Source of the DNA: Cordia subcordata
Taxonomy: Eukaryota; Streptophyta; Magnoliopsida; Boraginales; Cordiaceae
DNA length: 64,000 nucleotides
Reading direction: 5' to 3'
Assembly (NCBI GenBank): GCA_028554755.1
Contig: JAPTOF010000011.1
Location: 3,004,501-3,068,500, forward strand
The notes under the pieces were generated by a model. It worked only from the letters and a program-made list of their open reading frames with translations. It did not search any database and had not been told where the DNA came from. Shown piece after piece: positions 11,890 to 23,869 of the stretch. Positions within the stretch are counted from its first letter, which is position 1. Each line of letters opens with the position of its first letter. A program made the position numbers and the translations under genes.

Positions 11890-11894
11890 ACTAG

Positions 11895-13425
11895 ACTTTA
11901 GGATTCACCTCTGGTTGAGAAGGTAGCTTTCTAGGGTCTCTAGTGCTCAACTATGTGGCACACTGTCCTAACTAGGTATCTACCCTAGCTTGATAATTCT
12001 TCATATGCTGCCTACAACTGGCTAACTCTTGCTGCATCAATTGAAGCATCTTCTCAATCCTATCATCACTAGTAGGATGACCACTAGGGGGAATAAAGAG
12101 TGCCTGTGGTTGCGGAGCACTAGGATGTCTAGATTTATTGACATAGTAAAACCCTAGAAGGTTAACAGGATGGGGTCGTTGTTGGAGTTGGGCTTGGAAT
12201 TGGGTACTAGACTCATGCTGACCTTGTCTCTAAGAAAATTTTAGGTTGTCCCTTCAACCTAGATTGTGTGTGTTCGAGTATGAATTGTACTCACGAGAAT
12301 AACCTTGGGTAACATACACTTGCCCCTTCATAAACTCAAGAAACTAAGGTGCTAAGGGGTAAGCTACGGTCTCATGAGATGACTCGGAACATAAAGCACA
12401 CACCTCAACTACTAAAAGGGTGGAGGAAGAACCAATAAAACTAGTCTTATGACTGTGGGATGAAAGAGAAGAGGAAATGAATTGATCTAACTTAGTTATT
12501 AAGGCCTTTACCTTAACGGGTAAATCTAAGTAGACTCCAACTCATTAACACTTCTTTTATTACCTTCTTGACTTGACCTATCCATAGCAAAGTTTTGAAA
12601 AGAATTTTTGGCCATCAACTTCTTTTTCTCATATGCCTTAGTCAGTTTCAAAAGACAAAAGCCACCACAGGAGGCGACATTGACTATCATCCTATTTTGT
12701 TCTATAGTAGGTCATGATTACCATACCTGTGGTGTGGACACTGCCTAAGAAAGTCTTTGAATCTCTCTCAAGCCTCATGAAAGGATTCTAGATCATGCTG
12801 GGAGAAAGTCATAATAGCGGTCCTAAGGTCGACCGTCTTGGCCATGGGATAGAATTTTTTAAAGGACTTAGATTAAAGCTTGGCCCATGAAGTGATGCAA
12901 CCATTAGGTAAAGAATGTGACCAAGCCCTAGTCTTGTCCTTAAAAGAGAAAGGAAATAATCTTAGACGTATGACCTCTTGGAAGACATTAGAGACGTGGA
13001 GAGTGGAACTCTTCTCAACAAAATCAATAACATACTCTAGAGGACACTCATTGCTTCTCCCATAGAAGGAAGGAAGCATAGTCAGCATATTATGCCTAAT
13101 CTCGAAATTCATCTCCCTCAGACCCAAAATTCAATAGCCAAATTAGGCTCAAAGTATTCGGGGAGGAAGAATTGCCTAAGAGTGGGTTTCTCATCTATGG
13201 GTGGATCCGATCTAAGGGGTTATTGTCTAAAATGATCTTGAGCTTATGCCCATAGTGATCATAAGGTGGAATGGGATTCATCGGGGGAATGGAAGGATTA
13301 GGAGGATGATTGGGATCAGCCATCTCCTCAAGAAAATGTCCTAAATTCCTAAAATGCCTACCAATCCTATCAAGTTCGAGATTAAAAGGAACTAGGGGAC
13401 TTCTAAGGGATCTCCTACCAAGCAT
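11895..13425 (-). pseudogene. G1 Gag (broken)
   Basis: Athila-type capsid gene. The probable start MLGRRSL at 13425 is shared with G2 (54940). 13195-13425 is the N-terminal part, including EEMADPNHPPNPS. 12873-13127 holds the conserved capsid stretch VIRLRLFPFSFKDKTRAW and SLPNGCITSWAKL of the Retrotrans_gag family. The remainder to 11895 can be followed by DNA similarity to G2: a zinc-knuckle region near 12370-12400, a Gln/Ser-rich linker and the region upstream of protease. Several stops break it. It has a single copy of the segment that is tandemly duplicated in G2. Confidence 0.83.
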
Positions 13426-13540
13426 GCATAAACAATCCTACCGGATTCGGGATAAGCAAAAACTAAACAAACTATTACAAAAAAGTGAAGAAAATAAATA
13501 AGGCAACTACCAAAACACACAAGCAAAGAATGCATGTGCC

Positions 13541-13558
13541 TTCCCAGTAGCGATGCTA
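13541..13558 (-). promoter_or_regulatory. G1 primer binding site (decayed tRNA-Asp type)
   Basis: It lies six bases inside the 5' LTR and aligns without gaps to the G2 site at 55200-55217, which matches the plant tRNA-Asp 3' end. Here about 8 of 18 positions differ, mostly C/T and G/A transitions, so it would no longer prime. Confidence 0.65.
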
Positions 13559-13564
13559 AGAACT

Positions 13565-15011
13565 TGATAGTCGTCTCTTGAGTTCAAGATCTAATGACCA
13601 GCAAGTGCACGGATCGATGTAGTGTAATGTGTGTGAGAATGGGTGTCGAACTACAAGAAGGCTATATTGTGGGATGGATTCTATGTGTGTGTGCCCTAGA
13701 GAATGCAAAAAAGGAAACCTAAACTAACTATTTTTGGTGTTTTTGGATGGTCGGGAGCTCTAACTAAAGAAAATGAAGCTACACTATAGGAATGGAATGT
13801 ATAGAGACAAACTACCAGAAGGAAACTAATAAATGAAAGGGATTAGGGTGACGTCAACTTGTTAAAGGGTGATCTTAAACTCAAATACTATAGGATTACA
13901 TTGAATGGCTTAATTACCAATTGCTCTTTACTAGGATGCTTAATTAGTGTCCTAATTTCTCCCTAGGACTCGGTACGGATCCGTCCTCAGGCGATCCTTC
14001 CTAGAGTTATGGCGTGGTCCTTATGACCTAGGGCCTAAAGACTGACCAATTAGCTTCCTAGGTGACCTAGAATGAACCTACCCTAGTACTTAAACCATTG
14101 GCTGGATTTGAAGCCAAAACCTAGTGTCGCTAAAGTCGACTAAATCTACATGGAAACCTATTGGCTGGACTTAAAACCAAAGGAGACTCGAATTAGACTA
14201 ACCTTAAATTATGTCTCGTTATTCTAGGGTCACTATAGTGGGATTTGACCTATTAGCGCAATCATATATATTAGAGGCCAAGGTTTTCACGAATAAAGGG
14301 GCCTATTCATCTACCAAACATTGTCATGCTCGGGTTACACCATTAAATGCACTTTTGAGCTAACATGTATGCAATATTAAGGTCATATTTACTACTAGGC
14401 ATGCAAAAATACACATAGACATGAATATAAGCATTACCCGCTTTGAAAGATCCACACATAAAGACTTAGACATAATTATAGAATGGATTAGAGATGTTTA
14501 GTAGTAAATAGACTTCAATTTATACATAGGCACCTCTCATAGGCATATTATGAAACACCTACACATGTATTAAACAATAGCCAATGAAACAAGAAGAACA
14601 TAGCATATGTATATATATTATGCCATTAAATCCCATAATATAAGTTGACCTACTAAAAAATGGCTTCCTCTCTAGAATGGCCAGTCGACCGGCTATTTTT
14701 CTAGGTCGACCGGCTCTTCCAGTTGAGCTGCTATTTTTTCTTTCTTGCTCTTGGCTTCCATCACACGACCTGTACCTCTTCTATCTTCATCATTCATCAT
14801 CGTTCAAGCCCCGTTTCAGCTCTATAGCTCACATAAGGCACAAAATTAAGTATTTAGTATAGCATTTGACTTAGAAACTCAACTATGTACATTTTCTTAC
14901 GCTTAAGCATCTCTAGTATATGTACTATACTAATGCATCTTTTAAATCTCAAGATAACTCCAAAACATAGGCAATTAACAACGCAAATACACACGAAAAC
15001 ATAACATATCA
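13565..15011 (-). repeat. G1 5' LTR (family A, internally deleted)
   Basis: LTR of 1447 bp. It aligns to the 3' LTR but lacks roughly 290 bp, at the junction near 14640-14670 (equivalent to about 2536-2850 of the other LTR). The missing part includes the TATA-like site, so this copy could not drive transcription normally. Part of the palindrome cluster remains at about 14680-14713, including CCAGTCGACCGGCT. Confidence 0.85.
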
Positions 15012-15200
15012 GTCTAGACTTGAGCCTTCCTATAGGGTAGTGACTTTCAGCCACATACCATGAGATGCTTTGTGACAATGAACTCCATCGATGGAATGGT
15101 CAGACCTCATCGACATCCTTACAAATGTACATGTCAAGTTTGCCATGTAAATTTGGTTACTCATGACACCCTCCGATAGGTAGCTATTTACACTCAAATT
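15012..15200 (-). mobile_element. C2 untranslated leader, second part
   Basis: Resumption of the copia C2 leader beyond G1. It aligns to C1 at about 30005-30185 and contains three further copies of the short leader module (near 15026-15046, 15079-15107 and 15167-15181). Homology to C1 ends just after the last module at about 15185, where element R1 appears to begin. The right boundary is approximate. Confidence 0.7.
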
Positions 15201-15778
15201 CTATACTATATTAGCCTCTTGGCCAAAAAGAAAATCTGGGGTGCAAGGAATTTGAGGCTGAAACCACAAATAGGATAAGCATAGTAGCCAATTCTCGACC
15301 TGAACTAATAAGTTGTCGCATGACATGCACGTGACAATTCAAATAAAAGGAGACCAAATTAAATAAAGAATGTGTAACGTCAAACTGAAGAGGTGAAAGC
15401 TAAACATGGAACTCCATCAAGACTCTAACTGTTGCAATGCCAAACTAAAGAGGCAAAAGCTAAGCATGGAACTCAATCAAGACTTCAACTACTAAGAGAA
15501 GCATGAGAGTCACAACTGCTAGGAGAATTTTGGGGGACATTCAAGTATAAAAGACAAATAAAGTTATGAAGAAAAGGGTCCTAAAACCACCATGCCTTAA
15601 TCTATATCTATCTTTCTAACTCCATAACTTAGTCTTAGTCTAGTTATAGCTTAGTGTTAGTGTAATGTTAACTTAAAACTCCCAAATCATTGTAATTAAC
15701 TTTTCGGCCTAGAATTTTCTCTTTCACTGTAATTAATTTTATGGCTTTGTTGTAATTAGATTTATAGCTGATGTACTC
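15200..15778 (+). repeat. R1 5' LTR, left part
   Basis: Non-coding sequence upstream of a plus-strand gypsy element. It contains a TATA-like CAAGTATAAAAGAC near 15545 and, towards its end, repeats of the type GTAATTAGATTTATGGCT. The same repeat type resumes at 19521 after the inserted LTRs, which ties the two parts together. The true left end is not certain; TG-starting candidates lie at about 15200-15260. Confidence 0.5.
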
Positions 15779-16650
15779 TAAGAGCCCACAAGAGCATGGG
15801 TCAATTCTAGTATAGTGTGTGCGAGTGTGGCTGTCGATTTCACGGGAAGGCGAATTGTGGATTGAATTTCTAAGAAGTGGGTCCTAGATGATGCCTAAAA
15901 GGAAATCCTAAGCTAGCAATCTTTTTTGGGTTTTTGGGATTAAAGGGAGCTCAAATAAAAGAAACACTAGACTAAACTATACTAAAAGGAAAAGAAAAAG
16001 GAAGCATGGGAAACAAGCTAACCTAGAAGGGAAACTAGAAAATGGAATGGATTAAGGTGATTATTGCTTGGCTATAGGTGATTATATACTTAATGCTATA
16101 GGATTTGGGTGATGGTTTAACTATATGGGTCGCTCTTAGCTAGGAACTTAATTAGTTTCCTAATTTATCCCCAAGACTCAATGTGGGTCCATGCTTAGGC
16201 GATGTCTACCTAGAGTCACTACGTGGTCCTTATGACCTACGGCTTTTGGATTGACTAACTAGCTTCCTAGATAACCCAGATTGAAACTACCATAGTGCCT
16301 AAACCATTGGCTGGGTTAAAAGCCAAGACCTAATACCGCTACCATCGACTAAACCTATCCAAATACCTATTAGCTAGGTTCAAAGCCAAATGAGACTCGA
16401 TCTAGGCTAGCCCTAAGTTACGTATCGTCAATCTAAAGTCCCAATAGCGGGATTTGATCATTTAAGCACATTCAAACATGTTCTATACTATGGAATTTGT
16501 GAATATAAAGATATACTTGACTACCAAACATCCTCATGCTTGGATTACATGATTTTTATATATTGGGAACCAACATGTATACAATATTGAGGTCATATTT
16601 ACTACTTGGCATACAAACATACACATAGACATGAATATAAGCATTACCCA

Positions 16651-18512
16651 TGATGTGATGTGTTTTTGTGTGTGTTTGCATTGTTATTTACCTATATTTA
16701 AGAGGTATTCAGTGCTATAAAAGATGCATTAAAGTTGTGCTTTCGATAAGAATAGGCTTAAGCGTAAACAAATGTACATGTTGAGTTTATGAGACAAATT
16801 GCTACACTAATTGCTCGTTTTCAATGATTTATGTGAAATTTGGGTTGAGAAATCGAGATTGAACGATGATAGGTGATGAAGATGGGAGATGCACGGGTCA
16901 AAACGAGAAGATTGGAGGCCGCAAAGACAAAGAATGGAGAAAGGAAGTCAGCTAGACGACCTAAGAAAAGGAGCCGGTCGACCAACTAGGTCGACCAGCC
17001 ACTCCAGAGAGGTGCTAAAAATAGCCGGACGACCACCCCTCCAGAGCCGGATGACTGGCCAGTCCAGAGAGCACCACCAAAAAGCCGGTCAAGATAGTTC
17101 ATGAAAAAGCTGATATAAAAGCTCAATTTTCAGATTAAAAGGGGAACCTTTTAAGAATTATAGAGAGGATCTTTACACACCCATCACACACATACACACT
17201 TAACCCTAGTCTTCACCCACATCACACACACTCTCTCACACATTTCATCATCTTGAAGCAAGAAGATTTAGAGGGTTTCAAACATTTGGATTCAAGTTTG
17301 CTCAAGAGATTTGTTTAAGATTAGCTAGGATGAAAGGGAAGCTTCATAAACTCTCTTTCATTCTATCTCTTATTACGATTGAGTAGACTTGTGTAGGGTG
17401 ATTTAACTTATGTAATGGGATAGCTATATACTCTTATGATATGGGATTAAATGGCTGGATATATACATGTTGGATTTTCTTGTTCAAATGGTTATTTTCT
17501 CATTCATGTCTAAATGTTTGATTAAATGCCTACATGAGTAACATGTGTATAAATTGAAGTCTATTTATTACTAAACACATCTAATCCATGCTATAATCAT
17601 GTCTATGTATTTATATGTGGATGTTATGAAGTGGGTAATGCTTATATTCATGTCTATGTGTATATTTGCATGCCTAGTAGTGAATATGACTTCGATAACG
17701 AATACATGTTGGTAGTTAATTGCTTCTAATGGTGTAATCCAAGCATAACGATGTTTGGTAGTTGAACAGATTCATTTATTCACAAATAGCTTGGCCAAGA
17801 ACATGTAGGAATGTGTTATCAAGTCAAATCTCACTATAGTGACCTTAGAATGACGGTAAGCAATTTAGGGCTAGCCTAGGCCGAGTCTCCTTTAGCTTGA
17901 AATCCAGCCAATAGGTTTCAGGATAGGTTTAGTCAATCTTAGCAACACTAGGTCTTGGCTTTAAATCCAACCAATGATTTAGGTACTAGGGTAGGCTCAT
18001 TCTAAGTCACCTAAGAAGCTAATTGATCACTCTTAAGGCCCTAGGTCATAAGGACAACGCCGTAGCTCTAGGAGGCACCGCCTAGGGATGGACCCGCATC
18101 GAGGCCTAGGGGAAATTAAGACACTAATTTAGCAACTTAGTTGACAGCAATTATGAAAACAAGCCATCATTCTTTAATCCCATAGCATTTGAGTATAGAA
18201 TCACCTATTCATGAGTTAAAGTCACCCTAAGCCCTTTCCGTTTGTTAGTCCTTCTAGATTAATTTGTTTCCCACTTTCCATTCCCTTAGTTTAATTTAAT
18301 TCGTTTTAGTTAGAGCTCCTGACCATCAAAAATCCAAAATCCCAAAAATAGATTGTTTAGGTTTCTTCTTAGACACACTCTAGAACACACACGAAGAATC
18401 TATCTCCCAACATAGCCTCCCTATGGAATCAACCCCACATTTGCATACACTTTGCTACACTGATCCGTGCGCTTGCGGGTCTTTAGAGCTTGCACTCAAG
18501 AGACGCATACCA
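16651..18512 (+). mobile_element. Solo LTR of family A inside a family A LTR
   Basis: LTR of 1862 bp on the plus strand. It starts TGATGTGATGTG, ends GCATACCA, and is flanked by an exact ACCCA duplication (16646-16650 and 18513-18517). The host LTR is continuous across the site. A palindrome cluster at about 16970-17100 (GCCGGTCGACC, GTCGACCAGCC) is followed by GATATAAAAGC near 17113, the likely TATA box. Hairpin copies lie near 17891 and 17953. Together with its host it forms long inverted repeats. The 71-residue open frame at 16889-17104 is the palindrome cluster, not a gene. Confidence 0.93.
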
Positions 18513-18680
18513 ACCCACTTCATACAATTCACACACAAACATATAGACATGCTTATATAGTGGATTAGAAGTGTTTAGTAGCAAATAGACATCAATTTAT
18601 ATATATGCTACTTACATAGGCATATTATCAAACACTTAGACATGAATGTAATAAGCCATTAGAACAATAATAGCAAAGCA

Positions 18681-18681
<1 letters not shown>

Positions 18682-18721
<40 letters not shown>
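18682..18721. repeat. (TA)n microsatellite
   Basis: Twenty TA units inside the family A LTR at 15779-19515. The LTRs elsewhere have a few TATATA units at the same place (for example near 2495 and 14610), so this is a local expansion. Confidence 0.93.
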
Positions 18722-18724
<3 letters not shown>

Positions 18725-19520
18725 AACCTTCAAATCCCATAACAATCAAGTATTTCATCAACCCGTAATACAAGCTAAATCATCCTAAATAGATCTAATC
18801 ATACATAATATAAAATAGGAGAAAAGGGAAATAAAGGAACTCCCCTTTCATCCTAGCAATTCTTTCACAATTTCTTGAGCAAATCTCCTCTCCAAATGTT
18901 TTGCATCCCTCAAAATAGCTTGAATCGAGGTGTAAAGTGTATGAGAATATGTGTGTATGTGTGAGATGGGTGAGTTAGGGTTTAGTGTGTGTAATGGATG
19001 TGAAGAGTGTGTGTGAATTGATAATAAAATTACTGTAAAATCGGGGCCTTTTTATAGCTGTTTGTGCACTGCCGGTCAACCGGATTGACCAGTAGAAAAG
19101 GGCTGCTCTTTGGACCTGCCAACTCTGAGGGATTGTTCGACCGACAATTTGGCTTCCTTTTTAGACTGACAAGTCAACCTAGGTAGTCGACTGCCAGTTT
19201 CTCTCGGTCAACCGGTTACGCCCTTAGCCTTCAATCTTCTTCTTTTTAGCTTCTGGCTTTGACTCCATGACCCGTACACTTTATTTCTTCATCGCCCATC
19301 ATTGTTCAAGCATTGTCATCAACCCAAAGATCACTTAAGACAACAAAACATGCATTTAGTGTAGTGTTTATCTATAAAACTCAATTATACATATTTGTCA
19401 TTGCTTAAGCACAACTCTACCGTAAGTAGTACACCAAGGTCATTACATAAGCACAATACACATCAAAAACACATGGAAAATGCAATGCAAACGCATACAA
19501 AACCTACACACATCAACAGT

Positions 19521-19997
19521 CTTATTCACTTAAGCTGCAATTAGCTTTGTGGCTTTGGCTACATTTCATTCTTCTAGCTACAATTAGATTTATGGCAAGA
19601 TTTATTTCATTCCAATTAAGTTTTTGGTGTATCAACATTAAAGGGAAACCTTTTCTTTGGATTTCTCTATTTTGATTGAGGGTCTAATTCTTCTTATATG
19701 CTATATCATTTGTAATAAAATCATTGACTTGGTTTCATTGCTTTCATCCGTTATTACTTTGATCCTAGTTTTAGTTTTTGTTACAATTAAGGAGCTCATA
19801 GCGTTTGCTTTACAAAGTCCTTAGATAAAGTTTGAGTCAGGGGATAAAGAACCCACTTTCATAAAATTATGTGAGAAGACTCCCAAGTTTAATAAGTGTT
19901 GCAGTAAAGTTAGCCCATTACGCTCCAAAAGTAGCCGGCCAAGGCTTTCGCCCCGAGTGTGTAGCCTAGTTAAGGTTTTCTCGAGCAAACAATTTTT
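19521..19997 (+). repeat. R1 5' LTR, right part
   Basis: Continuation of the R1 LTR beyond the inserted family A LTR. It contains two or three copies of a motif like CAATTAGCTTTGTGGCT and ends around 19991 (GAGCAAACA) just before the primer site. No gene is seen. Confidence 0.5.
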
Positions 19998-20015
19998 TGG
20001 TATGCCTGGTAGGAC
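19998..20015 (+). promoter_or_regulatory. R1 primer binding site candidate
   Basis: TGGTATGCCTGGTAGGAC follows the LTR end and begins with the TGG expected of a site complementary to a tRNA 3' CCA end. The pattern is like that of plant Tat-type gypsy elements. The tRNA cannot be named from the sequence alone. Confidence 0.5.
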
Positions 20016-20026
20016 TCAATTCAGAT

Positions 20027-20759
20027 ATGGGTCGAAACACACAACATAAAGGTTTATCGTTAGAAGTTGAAGGAGGGAATGATACATGGCAATTCCTTCC
20101 TCTTCTAATGATGATATGGTTGTATCACCATCAGAGACAGAAGACGTCACTATTACCCTATTTATATCAAGCCAATAAAGAAAGGCACAAAGCTTGATAA
20201 GAAAGCTCCAAGGTTAGATTTGGCTGAATGAGTCATCGCACGTTTGTAAAATGGACTCAAAGCATATATGTAAGATGTCGTTGCCAATGCCTTGATAGAT
20301 GTCAAAGACAAGATATCCATTAAGGTGTTGGCAAAGTCAAAAGAAATGCTCATGAACATTTTTTCCCTTCTAATTGATGCTTCGTAGCAGACCACTAAGG
20401 TAAGCCAGATCATGATGGAAAATCAGGCAGCGTTGCTAGCGCAATTGGCCTTCAACAACCGTTATTCTCAACAGAACAATGACGAGGCTCAAAAGGCTAT
20501 TGAATGAGATAAGCAAATAGCCGTGTAGATAGAGAATCTTAGTGACACAACTTAATAATGAGACTTACTTTCATGACATGGGCTACATCATCAACAAATA
20601 GGTGACAGATGTAATGCATCTATTGGTGACCCAGGTAAGATAAGACATTAAGTAGAGGCTATTAAGCATGACCCATGTCGCTGAAGGAACATATGGTAAC
20701 CAATAATCATTTCCTCAGGCCATGGGCCATTAGATAGAGCTAATACGACAGTAGCTCGA
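20027..20759 (+). pseudogene. R1 Gag, 5' part (broken)
   Basis: Plus-strand reading segments of a gypsy Gag: an N-terminal part at 19997-20197, a stretch reading VAKSKEMLMN-like sequence near 20320-20360, and ENQAALLAQLAFNNRYSQQNN at about 20420-20470, with many stops. It continues after solo LTR B2 at 22341. The assignment comes mainly from the conserved end of this gene at 22900-22990. Confidence 0.5.
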
Positions 20760-22335
20760 TGATGTGTGTCATTTGTGCGTGTTTGCATATAGTTTTTGCA
20801 TTCACATTTAAGGGTGTCTAGAGTATAATTGAGTGCACTTAGTATAAAATTTATGCATATTTGTTAATATTTGTACATAATGTATTTAGATGCATAAATA
20901 CTATACTAGGTGTTATATTCCATGTTTTAGGAGTGTTTTTGGAAGGGTTCAAGCTTACACAAGGAAGAAATGAGCTAATGAATGAAGACTAGAACAAAAG
21001 GAATGAAGAATAGATCATTCTGATCCAGCTGGTCAACTTAGAAGAAAAGCCGATCGGCCGTCTAGGTCGACCGGCAGCTCCAGAGAATAAAGAATTTAAG
21101 CCGAACGAGTTTGTCAAGGAGTCGGTCGATCGGCCATTCTAGAGAGCATCATGATTGAAGCCGGTCGAGCAAGAAAGTGAGCCGGTCGACCTCGTTTCAG
21201 CTCATTTTTAGAGAGGAACTTTTGTTTTTAAAACCCTAATAAATCCTAACCCTTTGCCCACTTCACCAAACACCTTAAACCACCATCTAAACCCCACACC
21301 AAGCTAAGATTGAAGCATTAAACAAAGATTTGAAGGATTTGTACAGATTTGGAAGCAAGAATTTAGGGTTCTTCTTGTTCTTTCTCTATTTCTTGTAAAT
21401 ATGTTGCTTGATTAGGCTAGATTTAGGGTTGATTATTGTTGTATATTAGATTAGGGCTTGAATAATGGATTTGTGTAAATCTTTAGCTCTTAATACATGT
21501 TTGTTTACATAAATTTATGGCATGATTCAATATGTCTATGTATTGGAAATCAAACACGTCTATGTGTTGTTAAAATGCCTAGGTGAATATGCATGTGTTA
21601 TTTGTGCTTCAAATGCTCTTATCTACTTATATAGGTGATGTGATTGTGCTTAATCCCATGGCTTTGCTTAGTAGAGTAGGCTTTAGCTTTAAATCCAGCT
21701 AATAGGTTACATGTTATGCTTAGTCGAGTTTAGGTGCTAGTCCTTGGCTTTAAATCCAACCAAGCGGACAAGTTAACCTAGACTAGAGTATCCTTTACCC
21801 ACGTTAGTGTTGGTTAATCGAGCCTTAATGTCACGTAGTGTTTAGGTGCTAGTCCTTGGCTTTAAATCCAGCCAAGAGGATAAGTTCTAACCATAGATTA
21901 CGTAGACTAGGAGGGATTGGCCCTTAGCTTTAAATCCAGCTAACGAGTTAAACCACTAGTATTGGTTAACAAACCCCCCGATCAACACAATGGCAATAGA
22001 AGTCCTAAGCCTTAGATAGACATCATCTGTTATCATGGCCCAAGTCTTGTTGCAATGCAATTGCCCTAGGTCCCCTTCTTCTTTTTTAGTGTTTCCTTCT
22101 TTAGTTTGGCTCCTTTAAGTTCCTCCATAGATTAGTTTTTATTTTATTTTTTATTTTTCGAGCTCCCTTCCATCCTAATGTAAGCACACACACGCACGTA
22201 GCTAGTTTGAGGCACCCGAGCACAGAGAGACTAAACTAAGGTAGCCTCCCTATGGAGCCGATACCCACACTCGAATCCACTATACCACGAACAATCCGCA
22301 CACTTGCGGGTGTAAAACTCGGTATGCACACATCA
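20760..22335 (+). mobile_element. Solo LTR B2 in R1
   Basis: LTR of 1576 bp, a close relative of B1, in the same plus orientation. It starts TGATGTGTGTC, ends GCACACATCA, and has an exact CTCGA duplication (20755-20759 and 22336-22340). A palindrome cluster lies at about 21025-21195. Four hairpin copies lie at about 21681, 21742, 21853 and 21932, with the same alternation of TTAGCT/AGCTAA and TTGGCT/AGCCAA stems as in B1. Confidence 0.93.
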
Positions 22336-22340
22336 CTCGA

Positions 22341-22993
22341 GGATAACCTACCGTAGATAGTAGGGTCATAGAGATTGGGTAGGTTCACGTTCTACCATGA
22401 TTTACTACTTTAGATAGGCCTCGCCCTATGCCAAATCTAGAGTAATAGCTGGGTATCCTCCTGTAGGAGTCGATGGGGTTTCTACAAGACCTATGCTGCC
22501 AATTGTACCTAAACATACAACAACCTCGTGTTCAGCTAAGACTTTATGAGCATAATCGTATAGAGGAGTAGCGTAAGCATGGGGGTAGCCAAGAGTATAG
22601 GAGCCATATGGGACTCTTCGGGGGAAACCCGTATGGATATAATCTAATAGTAATACCACAATTACAAATGCTACCAGTGGCCTGGATGCCAGAGGGTAGC
22701 AAGTACTACCAAATGAGCCTTAGTATCAATTGAGTGGCCAACAACGACAACAGGCAACTACTTATGTTGATCCTATGATTGTATGTGATACGGTGGTCGA
22801 GATGCTTTAAGAACATCTTGGACCATTGGTAGAGTCAACCCGCAGCCAGTCTGTGGTAGGCCATATCCAAAATGGATCGATTGTGTCATGGCGTTTCTAA
22901 TGGATTTTAAGGCTCCAAAATTTACATTGTTCTCTAGAGAGGATAATCAATCAACTTTAGAGCATACTGCAAGATTCACTACCCAATGTGGGG
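22341..22993 (+). pseudogene. R1 Gag, 3' part (broken)
   Basis: Plus-strand gypsy Gag remnant. A Pro-rich stretch (GYPPVGVDGVSTRPM near 22455) precedes VDPMIVCDTVVEML (about 22770) and the conserved capsid start KAPKFTLFSREDNQSTLEH (22908-22965). That last segment is typical of Tat-like plant gypsy Gag proteins. The reading frame is then cut by the LTR of G4 at 22994, and the rest of R1 is not recognised in the window. Confidence 0.72.
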
Positions 22994-23869
22994 TAATACG
23001 AATTCTATGCACAAGCCTTAAAATTAGCTTGTAAGTGCATGGACAAGTGCGGGGTCGTATTTCTAGGGAAGCTACCTTAGTTTGATCTCTATGTGCAAGA
23101 GTGCCTAAAATTAGCTACGTCTGTATGTTAAAGAATTTTTTGTCTTTTGGGATGGAAGGGAACTCAGGGAAAGGAAAATAAACCTAACCTAACCTAATCT
23201 AATGGAGGAACCTAAGGTGTCAATTAGGGAAAGAAAGTTGTACAAGATGGAAGGGTATCTCGGGCGATTGCGTTGCAACTAGACTCAGGCTTTAATAACA
23301 ATTTGGTCTATCTATGGTTTGGTCGCTCTCTTTGCTGTTGATTAACGTCCTACTCGAGAGACTAACCTATTAGTATTGTTTCAAACTAGAGATTAGACTT
23401 TTAGAGCATTAACTAGTGCTAGAGGCTAGCCTTTTAATATTGTTGCAGACTAGGGGTATACTCCTACCACACTAAGTCATCATATTAATCAACACACATC
23501 AGTTGTAAATAAGGCTAAGGTGACACCACTACTAATAGCATTTAAGCACAAAAGAACACATACATTTTCGCTTGGACATTTTAACAAACACATAGACATG
23601 TTTGATTCTTAACACAAAGACATATTGATTCATGTTGTTAATCAATGTAAAGAAGTATGTATCAAGAGCCAAAGATGTACAAAATCCTTCATTCATAGCC
23701 CTAATCTAATATTCAACAACAAACATCAAGGATGTAGCCTAATCTAGCAACATATTTACAGGAAATAGAAAGACCACAAGAAGAACTCCCTTAAGTCTTG
23801 CTTCCAAATTCATAAAAGCCCTTTAAATCATTGTTAAATGCTTCAATTCCAGCTTGATATGGGATTTAG

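Larger units (their letters stand above)
1448..15011 (-). mobile_element. Athila-type Ty3/gypsy element G1, nested
   Basis: A degraded full-length LTR retrotransposon on the minus strand: 5' LTR 13565-15011, primer site 13541-13558, gag 11895-13425, protease, RT, RNase H and integrase down to 4622, non-coding 3' region, purine tract at 3181, and 3' LTR 1448-3180. The Athila assignment rests on the long linker before RT, the RT and RNase H sequences, and the tRNA-Asp-type primer site. It is inserted in the copia C2 leader, whose homology resumes exactly on the other side. The flanking five bases (GTATG at 1443, GTCTA at 15012) agree at only three positions, so the target duplication is decayed. 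It later received solo LTRs at 5696 and 10353. Confidence 0.88.
15779..19515 (-). mobile_element. Family A LTR inserted in R1 LTR (split)
   Basis: A minus-strand LTR present as 15779-16650 and 18518-19515, together about 1.87 kb, the normal family A size. In sense it starts at 19515 with TGATGTGTGTAGG and ends near 15779. Neither a PBS nor a PPT is attached, so it is probably solo. Flanks are ATAGC (15774-15778) and ACAGT (19516-19520), which agree at three of five positions, both differences being transitions. It includes a (TA)n microsatellite at 18682-18721 and a palindrome cluster at about 19070-19215. It is split by the solo LTR at 16651. Confidence 0.78.
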
